Source: CAKZQX01 sp034436755
GTDB taxonomy: Bacteria > Chloroflexota > Chloroflexia > Chloroflexales > Chloroflexaceae
DNA: 64,000 bases
Assembly (NCBI GenBank): GCA_034436755.1
Contig: DAOTVB010000074.1
Location: forward strand, 30,710 to 94,709
Direction: 5' to 3'
In this document: positions 18,013 to 26,722 of the stretch, piece by piece
How positions within the stretch are numbered: position 1 is the first letter of the stretch
Layout: each line of letters opens with the position of its first letter
The notes under the pieces: generated by a model
Database searches by the model: none
Told to the model about the DNA's origin: nothing
The model's input: only the letters and a program-made list of their open reading frames with translations
Translations under genes and position numbers: made by a program

Positions 18013-18861
18013 TCAAGCCAGTTCGGCTGTGGCTGTCAGCGTGGTCTTGCCATCAGGCCCCTGCGCCTCCAGTTCAACCTGCCCGTCACCGGGCCGACCA
18101 ACCAGGCGGAACGGGGCCAGATCAAACAGCGGTGCCTGCCCGCGAAAGCTGAACCCGGCAATCCCCTGCGGCAGCGTGTGCCGCACCATTTCCAGCAACA
18201 GGATTGCCGTGAGCGGTCCATGGACCACCAGGCCGGGATAGCCCTCCTCGTTCAGCGCATAGGGCCGGTCATAGTGAATCCGGTGGGCGTTAAAGGTCAA
18301 CGCCGAGAAGCGAAAGAGCAGCCGCGTGTCCGGTGTCACCGTGCGCGACAGAGCCCCCTCCGGCAGGGGCGGCAGTTCAACCGGCTGCGGCGCGGGTACC
18401 GGCGGTCCCGGCTCCCGATAGACAATATCCTGCTCTTCCGCAATACAGAGTTCATCTTGTTGATAAAAACTATACCCGACTGTGACAAAGGCCAGCGAGC
18501 CGCTGCGGCCGGACTTCTGCGACACGTTGCGGATTACTCCCTCACGGCGGGCCGGTTGCCCGATGCGCAGCGGTTGATGAAAGCGGATCCGCGCACCCGC
18601 AAACATCCGCCGGGGGTAGGGGATCGGTGGCATGAACCCACCCCGCTGCGGGTGCCCATCGTCGCTCAGTTGGGACTGGGGCGCTTTGGGCAAAAAGTAA
18701 AACCAGTGCCAGAGCGGCGGCAGCGCCCCCCCCTTGTCCGGTTGCGTTACCTGATCGTCTAACATAGCGGCGGCGGCGATTGCCGGGGCCAGACTGATAT
18801 CATCCGCGACCTGCTCGGTGTGACCAATCCAGCGAGTATAGTCTTCCGTGGTTGCGGTCAT
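18013..18861 (-). CDS. meh: Mesaconyl-C4-CoA hydratase, 3-hydroxypropionate bi-cycle
   Basis: Hydrates mesaconyl-C4-CoA to (S)-citramalyl-CoA, the step before cleavage to acetyl-CoA and pyruvate in the second cycle of the 3-HP bi-cycle. The 282-residue protein is a double hot-dog enzyme of the HTD2/MaoC type: N-terminal MaoC-like half (GGFMPPIPYPRRMFAGARI) and C-terminal half with FSALTFNAHRIHYD and YPGLVVHGPLT, the conserved hydratase motif. Length and motifs fit the Chloroflexus Meh. ATG 18861 follows GGGAGGA. It is convergent with the response regulator (4 bp between stops) and divergent from the SQR-like gene. In Chloroflexus, as I recall, meh adjoins smtA; here two genes and about 2.6 kb intervene. 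Confidence 0.85.
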   Translation of the reverse strand: MTATTEDYTRWIGHTEQVADDISLAPAIAAAAMLDDQVTQPDKGGALPPLWHWFYFLPKAPQSQLSDDGHPQRGGFMPPIPYPRRMFAGARIRFHQPLRIGQPARREGVIRNVSQKSGRSGSLAFVTVGYSFYQQDELCIAEEQDIVYREPGPPVPAPQPVELPPLPEGALSRTVTPDTRLLFRFSALTFNAHRIHYDRPYALNEEGYPGLVVHGPLTAILLLEMVRHTLPQGIAGFSFRGQAPLFDLAPFRLVGRPGDGQVELEAQGPDGKTTLTATAELA

Positions 18862-19652
18862 ACGACGTGTTCCTCCCTGCCAGTACTACAACATCTCTTT
18901 TTCACCGCAGAGATAACCAACACCAGACGGACTGCCCGGCGTGCTCCGCGTCTTCAGCACTACGTGACGGCCGGATAGCATTGCAGTGATTGCCTTAATC
19001 CTATCACATGTTGCGGCAAAATGGACAGATCACCCCGGATAGCGGCAAGCAGTTGGCGACCATGTTGAATATTCCCTACCGTTCCGGCCCATGGAAACAT
19101 TGTACTTTATTTCCCAATACGGTTTTACCGATAATGATGGCAAACGCGCGTTGTTCTTTGTGTCACGATGTAAAATATGTTACGTTTTTCTCAAATACAC
19201 AGTGAAAATAAGCGCGGGGTAGGCAGGGTACAACTGCGCTTCAGAGCGAGATAACCACCTAAACTATCACTTTCAGTCTATCCTCTGTTCTTTTTGTCAC
19301 ACACTATGCTGAAAAATATCATTTCATCCGGTCACATGAACAGACTTTGAACTATTTTACAGAAAAGTTTAGACAAAATGACTCCTGGTTGCGAAATGTT
19401 CCCACAAAAATCATAAAATCATGATACAGTAGCATACAGTTCATTCCGCTGAAAGCAAATTCCCATCAGCTTGTCTTTTTTACCTGCGTTATTTTCTGTA
19501 CACCCTGATATCAGGGCGTGAAGCGATTGCAACCAGCGCGCAGCAGTTCACCTGACCGTGGCGTGGCATCCATTGGGCGACCCACCGGTACGGTATCCCG
19601 GACCCTCCTGCTGCCCGAGTGCAGATTGCGGATAAAAGAATGGAGAGAACGC
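18862..19652. other. Divergent spacer meh / SQR-like gene, 790 bp
   Basis: From about 19100 to 19500 the sequence becomes AT-rich with many A and T runs, as expected for a control region reading both ways, but I can assign no promoter with confidence. The short frame 19008-19205 has no ribosome-binding site or recognisable family and is taken as chance. Confidence 0.5.
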
Positions 19653-21089
19653 GTGGCAAAAGTAGTCATCATTGGCGCGGGGCTGGCCGGTCACACGGCA
19701 GCGCTCTACCTGGGAGATGCAGTTGGCCGGCAACACGAGATTACGGTGGTGAACAAATCACAGGATTTTCTCTGGTTGCCCTCGCTGGTATGGGTTGGAA
19801 TTGACCGGATGCGCCCGGAGAAGACCCACTTCCCGTTGCGCCCGATCTACAACCGGATGCATGTCAACTTTGTCTGTGGCAGTGCAACCGCGATTCACCC
19901 GGACGACCAGTATGTCGTTGTCCGGGAGCGCAACGGCAAGACGGAGACGACCCGGTTGGATTACGACTATCTGATTATTGCGACCGGGCCGCACCTGGAT
20001 TTTGCCGCCACGCCCGGCCTGGGGCCGGAGCAAGGGAGCACCTACTCGATCTGTAATACTTCACATGTTGTTCACGCGCGCGACAAATATCTTGAGTCGG
20101 TAGCGCGGATGCGCCGGGGAGAGCAGCAGACGCTGGTCATCGGGATGGGACACGGGTCATCTGCCTGTGAAGGGGCCGCGTTTGAGTATATCACCAATAT
20201 TCACAAAGATCTGCTCCGGCGCGGCGTACGCGATAAGGCTGAACTGATCTATCTGACGAATGAGCCGCGTCTGGGCGACTTCGGTATTCGTGGCACCTGC
20301 ATGCAGCGGGGCGGGAAGACTTATGCCAGCGACGAGGTTATCGGGGCCATTCTGAAAGAGTACAACATCAGGGCAGAAATTCAGAAGGCTGTGACCCGGG
20401 TCGAGCATGGCCGGATCTACTGGGAAGACTTCGACGGGAACGAGGGCGACATTGCTTACGACTTTGCCATGTTGCTCCCGCGCTTTACCGGTATCCCGAT
20501 GAAGTATATTGGCCGCAACAACGAAGACCTGTCCGACAAGCTGGTCAACCCGGCCGGGTTTGTCCTGGTTGACGGCATCTATGGCCTACCCTACGAAGAA
20601 CTGAGCCGACGCCACGACGCATGGCCGGCGGTTTATCAGAATCCGACCTATCGCAATATCTTCGCTGCCGGTATCTCGTTCGCGCCACCCGGCCCAGTTT
20701 CCGAGCCGCATGTAAACCCGCGTGGCACCGCAATCACGCCGGCACCACCACGCACGGGGATGGTTGCGGGCATTGTCGGGCGGGTTGTGGCGCAGAATGT
20801 TATCGAATTACTCAACGGCAAAGAGATGACCCATCAGGAACGCATGTCCGGCATGCCGGTCGCCTGTATTGCATCAATGGGTGACTCGCTCTGGAACGGC
20901 ATGGCGGCAGTGATCCTGATCCATCCCTTTGTACCGGATCATCGGCGCTTCCCGCAAACCGATGGTCGGGATTATAACCTGACCAATATGGAGGTAGGTC
21001 TGGCGGGGGCATGGATGAAGCGTATGCTTCACTCGACGTTTATCCACAAGTTCAAGGGAAACATCGGCTGGAAACGTATTCCGGAGTAG
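19653..21089 (+). CDS. Sulfide:quinone oxidoreductase-like flavoprotein
   Basis: A 478-residue FAD-dependent disulfide-oxidoreductase-family protein. The dinucleotide-binding motif VVIIGAGLAG is at the extreme N terminus, a second motif LVIGMGHGSSACEGAAFEY in the middle, followed by LTNEPRLGDFGIRG, which is characteristic of SQR-type enzymes; YRNIFAAGISF is the C-terminal FAD-contact segment. SQRs oxidise sulfide and reduce quinone at the membrane surface. Candidate redox Cys residues are in SICNTSHV, SSACEG, GTCMQRGG and VACIASMG. The C-terminal ~70 residues would form the quinone/membrane contact. GTG 19653 is chosen: GGAGAG is 5 bp upstream and the protein then starts MAKVVIIGAG. It lies inside the 3-HP locus and precedes a small gene by 26 bp. 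The sulfide substrate is inferred from the family. Confidence 0.8.
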   Translation: MAKVVIIGAGLAGHTAALYLGDAVGRQHEITVVNKSQDFLWLPSLVWVGIDRMRPEKTHFPLRPIYNRMHVNFVCGSATAIHPDDQYVVVRERNGKTETTRLDYDYLIIATGPHLDFAATPGLGPEQGSTYSICNTSHVVHARDKYLESVARMRRGEQQTLVIGMGHGSSACEGAAFEYITNIHKDLLRRGVRDKAELIYLTNEPRLGDFGIRGTCMQRGGKTYASDEVIGAILKEYNIRAEIQKAVTRVEHGRIYWEDFDGNEGDIAYDFAMLLPRFTGIPMKYIGRNNEDLSDKLVNPAGFVLVDGIYGLPYEELSRRHDAWPAVYQNPTYRNIFAAGISFAPPGPVSEPHVNPRGTAITPAPPRTGMVAGIVGRVVAQNVIELLNGKEMTHQERMSGMPVACIASMGDSLWNGMAAVILIHPFVPDHRRFPQTDGRDYNLTNMEVGLAGAWMKRMLHSTFIHKFKGNIGWKRIPE

Positions 21090-21115
21090 AGCCCACTACA
21101 AGAGGAGGTACAGTT

Positions 21116-21310
21116 ATGGAAATCACGAATCGGGACCGCTTCTGGATGAACTGTAAGATTGCCCAGGCATGGCGCTTTGTAGCGTTGAATCTGAAGATCC
21201 TGCATGCGGCGGAGCATGGCAAGCAGGCCCACCCGCAGCACCCAACTACCAGCACGGACGAGCACGTTCACACCCCCCGGGTTGCCATCTCGGACGTACC
21301 CGGCAGGTAA
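21116..21310 (+). CDS. Small protein downstream of SQR-like gene, unknown function
   Basis: A 64-residue protein with a strong ribosome-binding site, AGAGGAGGT, 6 bp before ATG 21116. The first half (RDRFWMNCKIAQAWRFVALNLK) could form an amphipathic helix with one Cys; the second half is His-rich and polar. It starts 26 bp after the SQR-like stop, so the two are likely translated from one mRNA. No family is recognised. A small accessory subunit that helps the flavoprotein bind the membrane is a guess from position only. Confidence 0.6.
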   Translation: MEITNRDRFWMNCKIAQAWRFVALNLKILHAAEHGKQAHPQHPTTSTDEHVHTPRVAISDVPGR

Positions 21311-21340
21311 GACCCACGCATCTTTGCATAGCACGATGTG

Positions 21341-21412
21341 GTACTGGTCCGGCAGCAGCGTAAAAGGCAGGGAAGTAGCGGTCCCCAGAGCCATACAGAG
21401 CCGGACCAGTAC
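21341..21412 (+). promoter_or_regulatory. 13-bp inverted repeat with 46-nt loop before smtA
   Basis: GTACTGGTCCGGC (21341-21353) and its exact complement GCCGGACCAGTAC (21400-21412) bracket 46 bp. It lies between the small gene and smtA and could be a terminator/processing stem or an operator pair. A 12-bp inverted repeat with a similar TGTACCTGGTCA arm occurs at 42753-42793. Confidence 0.5.
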
Positions 21413-21464
21413 AGCACGCTTCTGCCAGTGACATACTTATGTGCGGTCGAAGTGGAGGAGGACC

Positions 21465-22904
21465 ATGGAAGACGAAATACGTTTGCTGAATTTTCTGCGG
21501 CAGCAGGCGGAAGCTGTCGCCTTTGCCAGTGAACTGTCCGCGGATGAAACGCCGGAGCACGACATGCCGCAAGACATGCCCGACATGTCTACCGCAGCAA
21601 CTGCGAGCAGCGCAACCGACACAGCAAGTGATAGACCTTTCGACCAGAGCGCGCATACCGGGCATCAGGAGCCGCAATCGCGGCGCAACCGACCATCGGA
21701 TCACGAGCAACTTCCCATGAGTGGAGTGCGCGTGATTGATGTAGGTACATTTCTGGCCGGACCATACGCCGCCTCCGTCCTGAGCGAGTTCGGGGCCGAA
21801 GTATTCAAGGTGGAACATCCGATTGCGGGTGATCCGATGCGGCAGTTTGGGACGCCGACGAAGCGCCACGATGCCAGCCTGGCCTGGTTGAGCGAGGGAC
21901 GCAACCGCAAATCGGTTACGATTGACCTGCGCCAGACGAAGGGGGTCGAACTTTTCCTGAAACTCGTTGCCAAATCCGATGTTTTGATCGAAAACTTCCG
22001 ACCGGGCATTATGGAGGAGTGGGGCCTGGGTTGGGATGAACTGCGTGCCGCTAATCCCTCGCTGGTAATGCTGCGCGTATCGGGCTATGGGCAGACCGGC
22101 CCCTACCGCCGCCGCTCCGGGATTGCCCATATTGCCCACGCTTTCGGCGGCCTCTCCTATCTGGCCGGCTTCCCCGGTGAAACGCCCGTGATCCCCAGTA
22201 CCGCGCCCCTCGGCGACTACATGGCGAGCCTCTACGGCGCGATTGGCATTATGCTGGCCCTGCGCCACCGTGACGAGACGGGTGAGGGGCAGGTAATTGA
22301 TATTGCCATCTACGAAGCCGTCTTCCGGCAGTTGGACGAGATCGCCGCCGCCTATGGCCTCTTTGGGAAGATCCGCGAGCGGGAAGGCTCCGGTAGCTTT
22401 GTCGCCGTACCGCATGGGCACTTCCGCACCAGTGATGACAAATGGGTCGCCATTGCCTGCACCACCGACAAAATGTTTGAGCGGCTGTCGGAGGCGATGG
22501 AACGCCCGGAACTTGCGTCTGCCGGGCTCTATGGCGAGCAGCGCAAACGGCTGGCCGCCCGCGATCAGGTCAACGAACTGGTCATTGAGTGGGTCGGCTC
22601 AATCACGCGCGACGAGGTGTTAGAGCGCTGCCTGGCGAAAAATGTCCCGGTCGGCAAGGTAAACAGCATTGCCGATATCTTCGAGGATGAGCATTTCCTG
22701 GCGCGCGGCAATCTGGCGCAGATCCCGGAGAATGGTCTGGGCAATATCGTTATTCCAGGGGTTGTGCCGACGCTTTCGGAGACGCCGGGGCGGATCACCA
22801 ACCTTGGCCCGACCCTGGGCAATGCCACCTACGAGGTTATGCGCGAGTTGCTGGACATCTCCGGCGATGAGATCCAGCGCCTCCGGCAGCACAAAATTAT
22901 CTGA
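21465..22904 (+). CDS. smtA: Succinyl-CoA:(S)-malate CoA-transferase subunit A
   Basis: With SmtB transfers CoA from succinyl-CoA to (S)-malate, giving malyl-CoA for cleavage to acetyl-CoA and glyoxylate. The 479-residue protein is a class III (family III, CaiB/BaiF) CoA-transferase. The core starts near residue 86 with GVRVIDVGTFLAGPYAA and has NRKSVTIDLR, ENFRPG and the catalytic Asp in PLGDYMASLYG. In front is an extra ~85 residues: a short helical N terminus and a low-complexity stretch rich in Met, Asp, Thr and Ala. Chloroflexus SmtA is also longer than SmtB, which supports the A assignment. ATG 21465 follows GGAGGAG; the upstream GTG at 21441 is less likely. It is 21 bp from smtB and about 50% identical to it by eye. 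Confidence 0.88.
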   Translation: MEDEIRLLNFLRQQAEAVAFASELSADETPEHDMPQDMPDMSTAATASSATDTASDRPFDQSAHTGHQEPQSRRNRPSDHEQLPMSGVRVIDVGTFLAGPYAASVLSEFGAEVFKVEHPIAGDPMRQFGTPTKRHDASLAWLSEGRNRKSVTIDLRQTKGVELFLKLVAKSDVLIENFRPGIMEEWGLGWDELRAANPSLVMLRVSGYGQTGPYRRRSGIAHIAHAFGGLSYLAGFPGETPVIPSTAPLGDYMASLYGAIGIMLALRHRDETGEGQVIDIAIYEAVFRQLDEIAAAYGLFGKIREREGSGSFVAVPHGHFRTSDDKWVAIACTTDKMFERLSEAMERPELASAGLYGEQRKRLAARDQVNELVIEWVGSITRDEVLERCLAKNVPVGKVNSIADIFEDEHFLARGNLAQIPENGLGNIVIPGVVPTLSETPGRITNLGPTLGNATYEVMRELLDISGDEIQRLRQHKII

Positions 22905-22925
22905 TACATAGTTTTGAGGTAAACC

Positions 22926-24146
22926 ATGACGCAAGAGAACAAAACCAGGCTACCGCTGGAGGGTATCCGCGTGATTGACGTTGCTACCGTGATTGCAGCG
23001 CCCTACTGCGCGGCTATCCTGGGCGAGTTTGGGGCCGATGTGCTGAAGGTGGAGCATCCGGTGGGCGGGGATGCACTCCGGCGCTTCGGGACACCCACCG
23101 CACGCGGGGACACACTAACCTGGATGAGCGAGTCGCGTAACAAGAAATCAGTGACGATTGACCTTCATCGGCCGGAGGGGGTTGAGATCTTCAAGCAGTT
23201 GATCGCCCAATCGGACGTATTGTGCGAAAATTTCCGGCCCGGCACGCTGGAGAAGTGGGGCCTGGGCTGGGATGTGCTGCGCGCGATTAATCCGGGGCTG
23301 ATTATGCTGCGCGTAACCGGCTATGGGCAGACCGGACCATACAAAGACCGCCCCGGCTTTGCACGGGTGGCCCACGCGGTTGGTGGTATTGTCTATCTGG
23401 CCGGGATGCCCAAGGGTACGCCGGTTACGCCGGGTTCAACCACCATCGGTGACTACATGACCGGGTTGTATGGCTGCCTGGGGGTGCTGATGGCGCTCCG
23501 CCACCGCCAGAAAACCGGCTGCGGCCAGTATATCGACGCCGCGCTCTACGAGTCGGTCTTCCGCTGTACCGACGAACTGGCCCCGGCCTACAGCATGTAT
23601 GGGCTGGTGCGCGAGCGGCATGGCCCGACCCATAACGATTTTGCCTGCCCCTACGGACATTTTCCCACCAAAGACGGCAAATGGGTCGCCATTGCCTGTA
23701 CCACCGACAAGCTCTTCTACCGACTGGCAAAGGCGATGGGCCGCCCCGAACTGGCCTCCTCCAGCACCTATGGCGATCAGAAGGCCCGGCTGGAGCATCG
23801 GAATGATGTCAACGAGATTGTGCGCGACTGGTGCGGCTCCCTGACGCGCGAGGAGGTGCTGGAACGCTGCTACGAAGCGGAAGCGCCTGCCGGGCCGCTG
23901 AATAATATCGCCGATATCTTTGGCGAGCGGCAGGTGCATGCGCGGCGCAATCTGGTCGCCATTGACGATCCGGACAGCGGTGAGACCATCATCGTGCCCC
24001 GGACGATTCCCAATATGTCGGTCACCCCCGGCCAGATCAAACATCTGGGGCCCAAACTGGGCGAGCATACGGATGAGGTGCTGCGGGATCTGCTGGGCAT
24101 GGATGATGCGGAGATCGAAGATCTGCACAACAAGTATGTCATCTGA
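22926..24146 (+). CDS. smtB: Succinyl-CoA:(S)-malate CoA-transferase subunit B
   Basis: Partner of SmtA in forming (S)-malyl-CoA. The 406-residue class III CoA-transferase has GIRVIDVATVIAAPYCA near the N terminus, NKKSVTIDLHRPEG, ENFRPGTLEKWGLGWD, GYGQTGPYKDRPGF and the catalytic Asp at about residue 176 (TIGDYMTGLYG). Length equals that of the Chloroflexus subunit. The start at ATG 22926 has TGAGGTAAACC upstream. It is clearly a paralogue of smtA and lies 21 bp behind it. The stop codon TGA overlaps the first bases of a family C repeat, which separates smtB from mct. Confidence 0.9.
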   Translation: MTQENKTRLPLEGIRVIDVATVIAAPYCAAILGEFGADVLKVEHPVGGDALRRFGTPTARGDTLTWMSESRNKKSVTIDLHRPEGVEIFKQLIAQSDVLCENFRPGTLEKWGLGWDVLRAINPGLIMLRVTGYGQTGPYKDRPGFARVAHAVGGIVYLAGMPKGTPVTPGSTTIGDYMTGLYGCLGVLMALRHRQKTGCGQYIDAALYESVFRCTDELAPAYSMYGLVRERHGPTHNDFACPYGHFPTKDGKWVAIACTTDKLFYRLAKAMGRPELASSSTYGDQKARLEHRNDVNEIVRDWCGSLTREEVLERCYEAEAPAGPLNNIADIFGERQVHARRNLVAIDDPDSGETIIVPRTIPNMSVTPGQIKHLGPKLGEHTDEVLRDLLGMDDAEIEDLHNKYVI

Positions 24147-24269
24147 TACCGATTTGTTATCATAGCCACAGAGGACACAGAGGACGCAGAGGGTATAAAT
24201 GGGAATGTGCCACCCCTGCGTCTGTTGTGCCGATTTCGGCTGATTGCTGGTTTGACGGCGAATTAGTAT
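24146..24269. repeat. Family C MITE-like element, copy 1
   Basis: About 124 bp starting ATACCGATTTGTTATC directly at the smtB stop and ending CGAATTAGTAT. Inside is CATAGCCACAGAGGACACAG. Related copies: 33667-33798 and 52685-52808, whose ends ATACCGATTTG / CAAATTGGTAT show the terminal inverted repeat best. Confidence 0.75.
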
Positions 24270-24322
24270 GAGGTCGGGCGGATGTGAATTGATGGCTGAG
24301 AGCTTCAGCGGAAGGAGCGAGT

Positions 24323-25540
24323 GTGGAGGGAATTTTGCATGGCCTGCGGGTCATCGAGGGCACGGCGTTTGTGGCCGCACCGCTCGGTGGCATGACCCTG
24401 GCCCAACTCGGCGCAGATGTGATCCGCTTTGACCTGATCGGCGGCGGTCTGGACTATGGACGCTGGCCCGTGACCGAGGAGCATGGGCAGAGCCTCTGCT
24501 GGGCGGGGCTCAACAAGGGCAAGCGCTCGATTGCGGTAGACTTCCGCAAACCTCAGGGGCAGGAGTTGCTGACCCGGTTAATCTGCGCACCGGGTGAAAA
24601 CAATGGCATCTTCAGCACCAACTTTCCCATGCGCGGCTGGTTACACTATGAGACGTTGCGCGCCCAGCGTGGTGATCTGATTATGGTCAACCTGACGGGC
24701 CGCCGCGATGGTGCCTCCGAGGTAGACTATACGGTTAATCCGCAACTGGGCATCCCCTTTATGACCGGGCCGACCAGTTCGCCCGATCCGGTGAACCATG
24801 TGTTGCCCGCGTGGGATCTGATCACCGGCCAGATGGTTGCCCTGGGTATTCTCGCCGCCGAGCGACACCGCCAACGCACCGGGGAAGGCCAACTGCTGAA
24901 GATCGCGCTCAAAGATGTCGGGCTGGCAATGATCGGCAACTTTGGCATGATCGCCGAGGTGATGATCAACGATACCGACCGGCCCAAGCAGGGGAACTAT
25001 CTCTACGGCGCATTTGGGCGCGATTTCGAGACGCTGGACGGCAAGCGGGTGATGGTCGTGGGCCTGACCGATCTCCAGTGGAAGAGCCTCAACAAAGCCA
25101 CCGGACTCACAGATGAGTTTAACGCGCTGGGGACACGGCTGGGTCTGGACATGCGAGATGAGGGCAACCGCTTCCGGGTGCGCCGGGAAATTGCCCGCAT
25201 CCTGGAGCCCTGGTTCTATGCGCGTACGCTGGCCGAGGTGCAGCGCGTCTTCGAGGAGCATCGCGTCACCTGGGGACCATACCGCACCGTGCGCGAGGCC
25301 ATCGAAACCGACCCGGACTGCTCCACGGATAACCCGATGTTCAGCATGGTGGAACAACCGGGGATCGGCAGTTACCTGATGCCGGCCACGCCCATGGACT
25401 TTAGCCAGGTTGCGCGCCTGCCGGCCCGGCCTGCCCCCCGGTTGGGCGAACATACCGATGAGATCCTGCTGGATGTGCTGGGGCTCTCTTCACGCGAAGT
25501 CGGTCAGTTGCACGATGAAGGTATAGTTGCAGGGCCATAG
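24323..25540 (+). CDS. mct: Mesaconyl-CoA C1:C4 CoA-transferase
   Basis: Moves CoA within mesaconate from C1 to C4, an intramolecular transfer unique to the 3-HP bi-cycle. The 405-residue protein is a diverged class III CoA-transferase: LHGLRVIEGTAFVAAPLGG at the N terminus, NKGKRSIAVDFRKPQG, and the putative catalytic Asp in LPAWDLITGQMVA in place of the GDYM motif of SmtA/B. Length agrees with the Chloroflexus enzyme. The start is GTG 24323, 7 bp after GGAGCGA; no closer ATG fits the family N terminus. It is 176 bp from smtB because of the family C element, and the stop is followed by a large hairpin. Confidence 0.88.
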   Translation: MEGILHGLRVIEGTAFVAAPLGGMTLAQLGADVIRFDLIGGGLDYGRWPVTEEHGQSLCWAGLNKGKRSIAVDFRKPQGQELLTRLICAPGENNGIFSTNFPMRGWLHYETLRAQRGDLIMVNLTGRRDGASEVDYTVNPQLGIPFMTGPTSSPDPVNHVLPAWDLITGQMVALGILAAERHRQRTGEGQLLKIALKDVGLAMIGNFGMIAEVMINDTDRPKQGNYLYGAFGRDFETLDGKRVMVVGLTDLQWKSLNKATGLTDEFNALGTRLGLDMRDEGNRFRVRREIARILEPWFYARTLAEVQRVFEEHRVTWGPYRTVREAIETDPDCSTDNPMFSMVEQPGIGSYLMPATPMDFSQVARLPARPAPRLGEHTDEILLDVLGLSSREVGQLHDEGIVAGP

Positions 25541-25549
25541 GGGTTAGGG

Positions 25550-25640
25550 GTTAGGAGTTAGGGGTTAATTTGAATCGAATAGCCACTGGTTAACCGCTAC
25601 CTCCTAACCGTTAACCCCTAACCGTTAACCCCTAACTGTC
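25550..25640. repeat. GGGGTTA-type inverted repeat between mct and mcl
   Basis: GGGGTTA units on the left and TAACCCC units on the right face each other. The best stem is AGTTAGGGGTTAA (25556-25568) with its exact complement at 25625-25637. It is similar in sequence to the hairpin after eno. It may attenuate mct-mcl read-through. Confidence 0.65.
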
Positions 25641-25665
25641 AACCTTTACCCAGGAGTAAAAATTC

Positions 25666-26709
25666 ATGAAACTACCTGTTCATTTCTACAAGCCGCTGGC
25701 GATTGGCGCGCCGGCACCGCTACGTGAACTGCCGGTCCGCCCGGAACGGATGATCCACTTCTTCCCACCGCATATTGAGAAGATCCGCGCACGTATTCCC
25801 GATACGATCAAGCAGGTTGATGTGCTGTGCGGCAACCTGGAGGATGCGATTCCCGCCGATGCCAAGGAAGCGGCCCGCGCCGGCTTTATCGAGGTTGCGC
25901 AGGCGACCGACTTTGGCAATACGGCGCTCTGGATTCGCGTCAATGCGCTGAACAGCCCCTGGTTTCTCGAGGACATGGCCGAGATTGTCAAAACGGCCGG
26001 CAACAAGCTGGATGTCATCATGATTCCCAAGGTTGAGGGTGTGTGGGATATCCACTTTGTTGACCAGTACCTGGCGCTGCTGGAGGCAAAATACGAGGTG
26101 CATAAGCCGATCCTGCTGCACGCGCTGCTGGAGACGGCCCAGGGCGTCAAGAATGTGGAGGAGATCGCCGGGGCCGGCCCGCGCATGCATGGCATGAGCC
26201 TGGGGCCGGCCGACCTGGCCGCCTCGCGTGGCATGAAAACCACGCGTGTCGGCGGTGGGCATCCCTTCTACGGCGTGCTGGCCGACCCGATCGAGGGTCA
26301 GGAGCAGCGCACTTTCTCACAGCAAGACTTGTGGCACTACACGGTCGCCAAAATGGTTGATGCCTGCGTCGCGCACGGTATCCGCGCCTTCTACGGGCCG
26401 TTTGGCGATATCAAAGACGAAGCGGCCTGTGAAGCGCAGTTTCGTAATGCCTTCCTCATGGGTTGTACCGGGGCATGGTCGCTCGCGCCCAACCAGATTG
26501 CCATCGCCAAGCGGGTGTTCAGCCCGGATGTGGACGAAGTGTTGTTTGCGAAGCGCATCCTCGATGCCATGCCCGACGGCACCGGTGTCGCTATGATCGA
26601 TGGCAAAATGCAGGATGACGCCACCTGGAAGCAGGCGAAGGTCATTGTTGATCTGGCGCGCCTGGTGGCCCGGAAAGATCCGGAACTGGCCCAGGCGTAC
26701 GGCCTGTGA
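25666..26709 (+). CDS. mcl: (S)-Malyl-CoA/beta-methylmalyl-CoA/(S)-citramalyl-CoA lyase
   Basis: Trifunctional lyase of the 3-HP bi-cycle: cleaves malyl-CoA to acetyl-CoA and glyoxylate, condenses glyoxylate with propionyl-CoA to beta-methylmalyl-CoA, and cleaves citramalyl-CoA to acetyl-CoA and pyruvate. The 347-residue protein belongs to the HpcH/HpaI/CitE barrel family. Visible motifs are CGNLEDAIPADAKEAAR (metal-binding Asp/Glu), LDVIMIPKVEGVWDI, HALLETAQGVKNVEEIAGAG with the catalytic-site Glu, and MSLGPADLAASRG. Length is close to the Chloroflexus enzyme. ATG 25666 follows CAGGAG. The mch start is 14 bp after its stop, so mcl and mch form a tight pair. Confidence 0.92.
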   Translation: MKLPVHFYKPLAIGAPAPLRELPVRPERMIHFFPPHIEKIRARIPDTIKQVDVLCGNLEDAIPADAKEAARAGFIEVAQATDFGNTALWIRVNALNSPWFLEDMAEIVKTAGNKLDVIMIPKVEGVWDIHFVDQYLALLEAKYEVHKPILLHALLETAQGVKNVEEIAGAGPRMHGMSLGPADLAASRGMKTTRVGGGHPFYGVLADPIEGQEQRTFSQQDLWHYTVAKMVDACVAHGIRAFYGPFGDIKDEAACEAQFRNAFLMGCTGAWSLAPNQIAIAKRVFSPDVDEVLFAKRILDAMPDGTGVAMIDGKMQDDATWKQAKVIVDLARLVARKDPELAQAYGL

Positions 26710-26722
26710 GAGGGGAGGGTTT

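Noticed and set aside
19008..19205. Small frame in the meh/SQR-like spacer
   Set aside because: No ribosome-binding site and no recognisable features; lies in an AT-rich control region.
21465..24146. SmtA/SmtB as formyl-CoA or carnitine CoA-transferases
   Set aside because: Class III family members share motifs with those, but the adjoining mct, mcl, mch and meh genes and the length pair (about 480 and 406) fit the 3-HP enzymes better.
24147..24269. CACAGAGGACACAGAGG as a regulatory direct repeat of mct
   Set aside because: The same sequence occurs at two other places unrelated to CoA-transferases, inside the same ~125-bp element.
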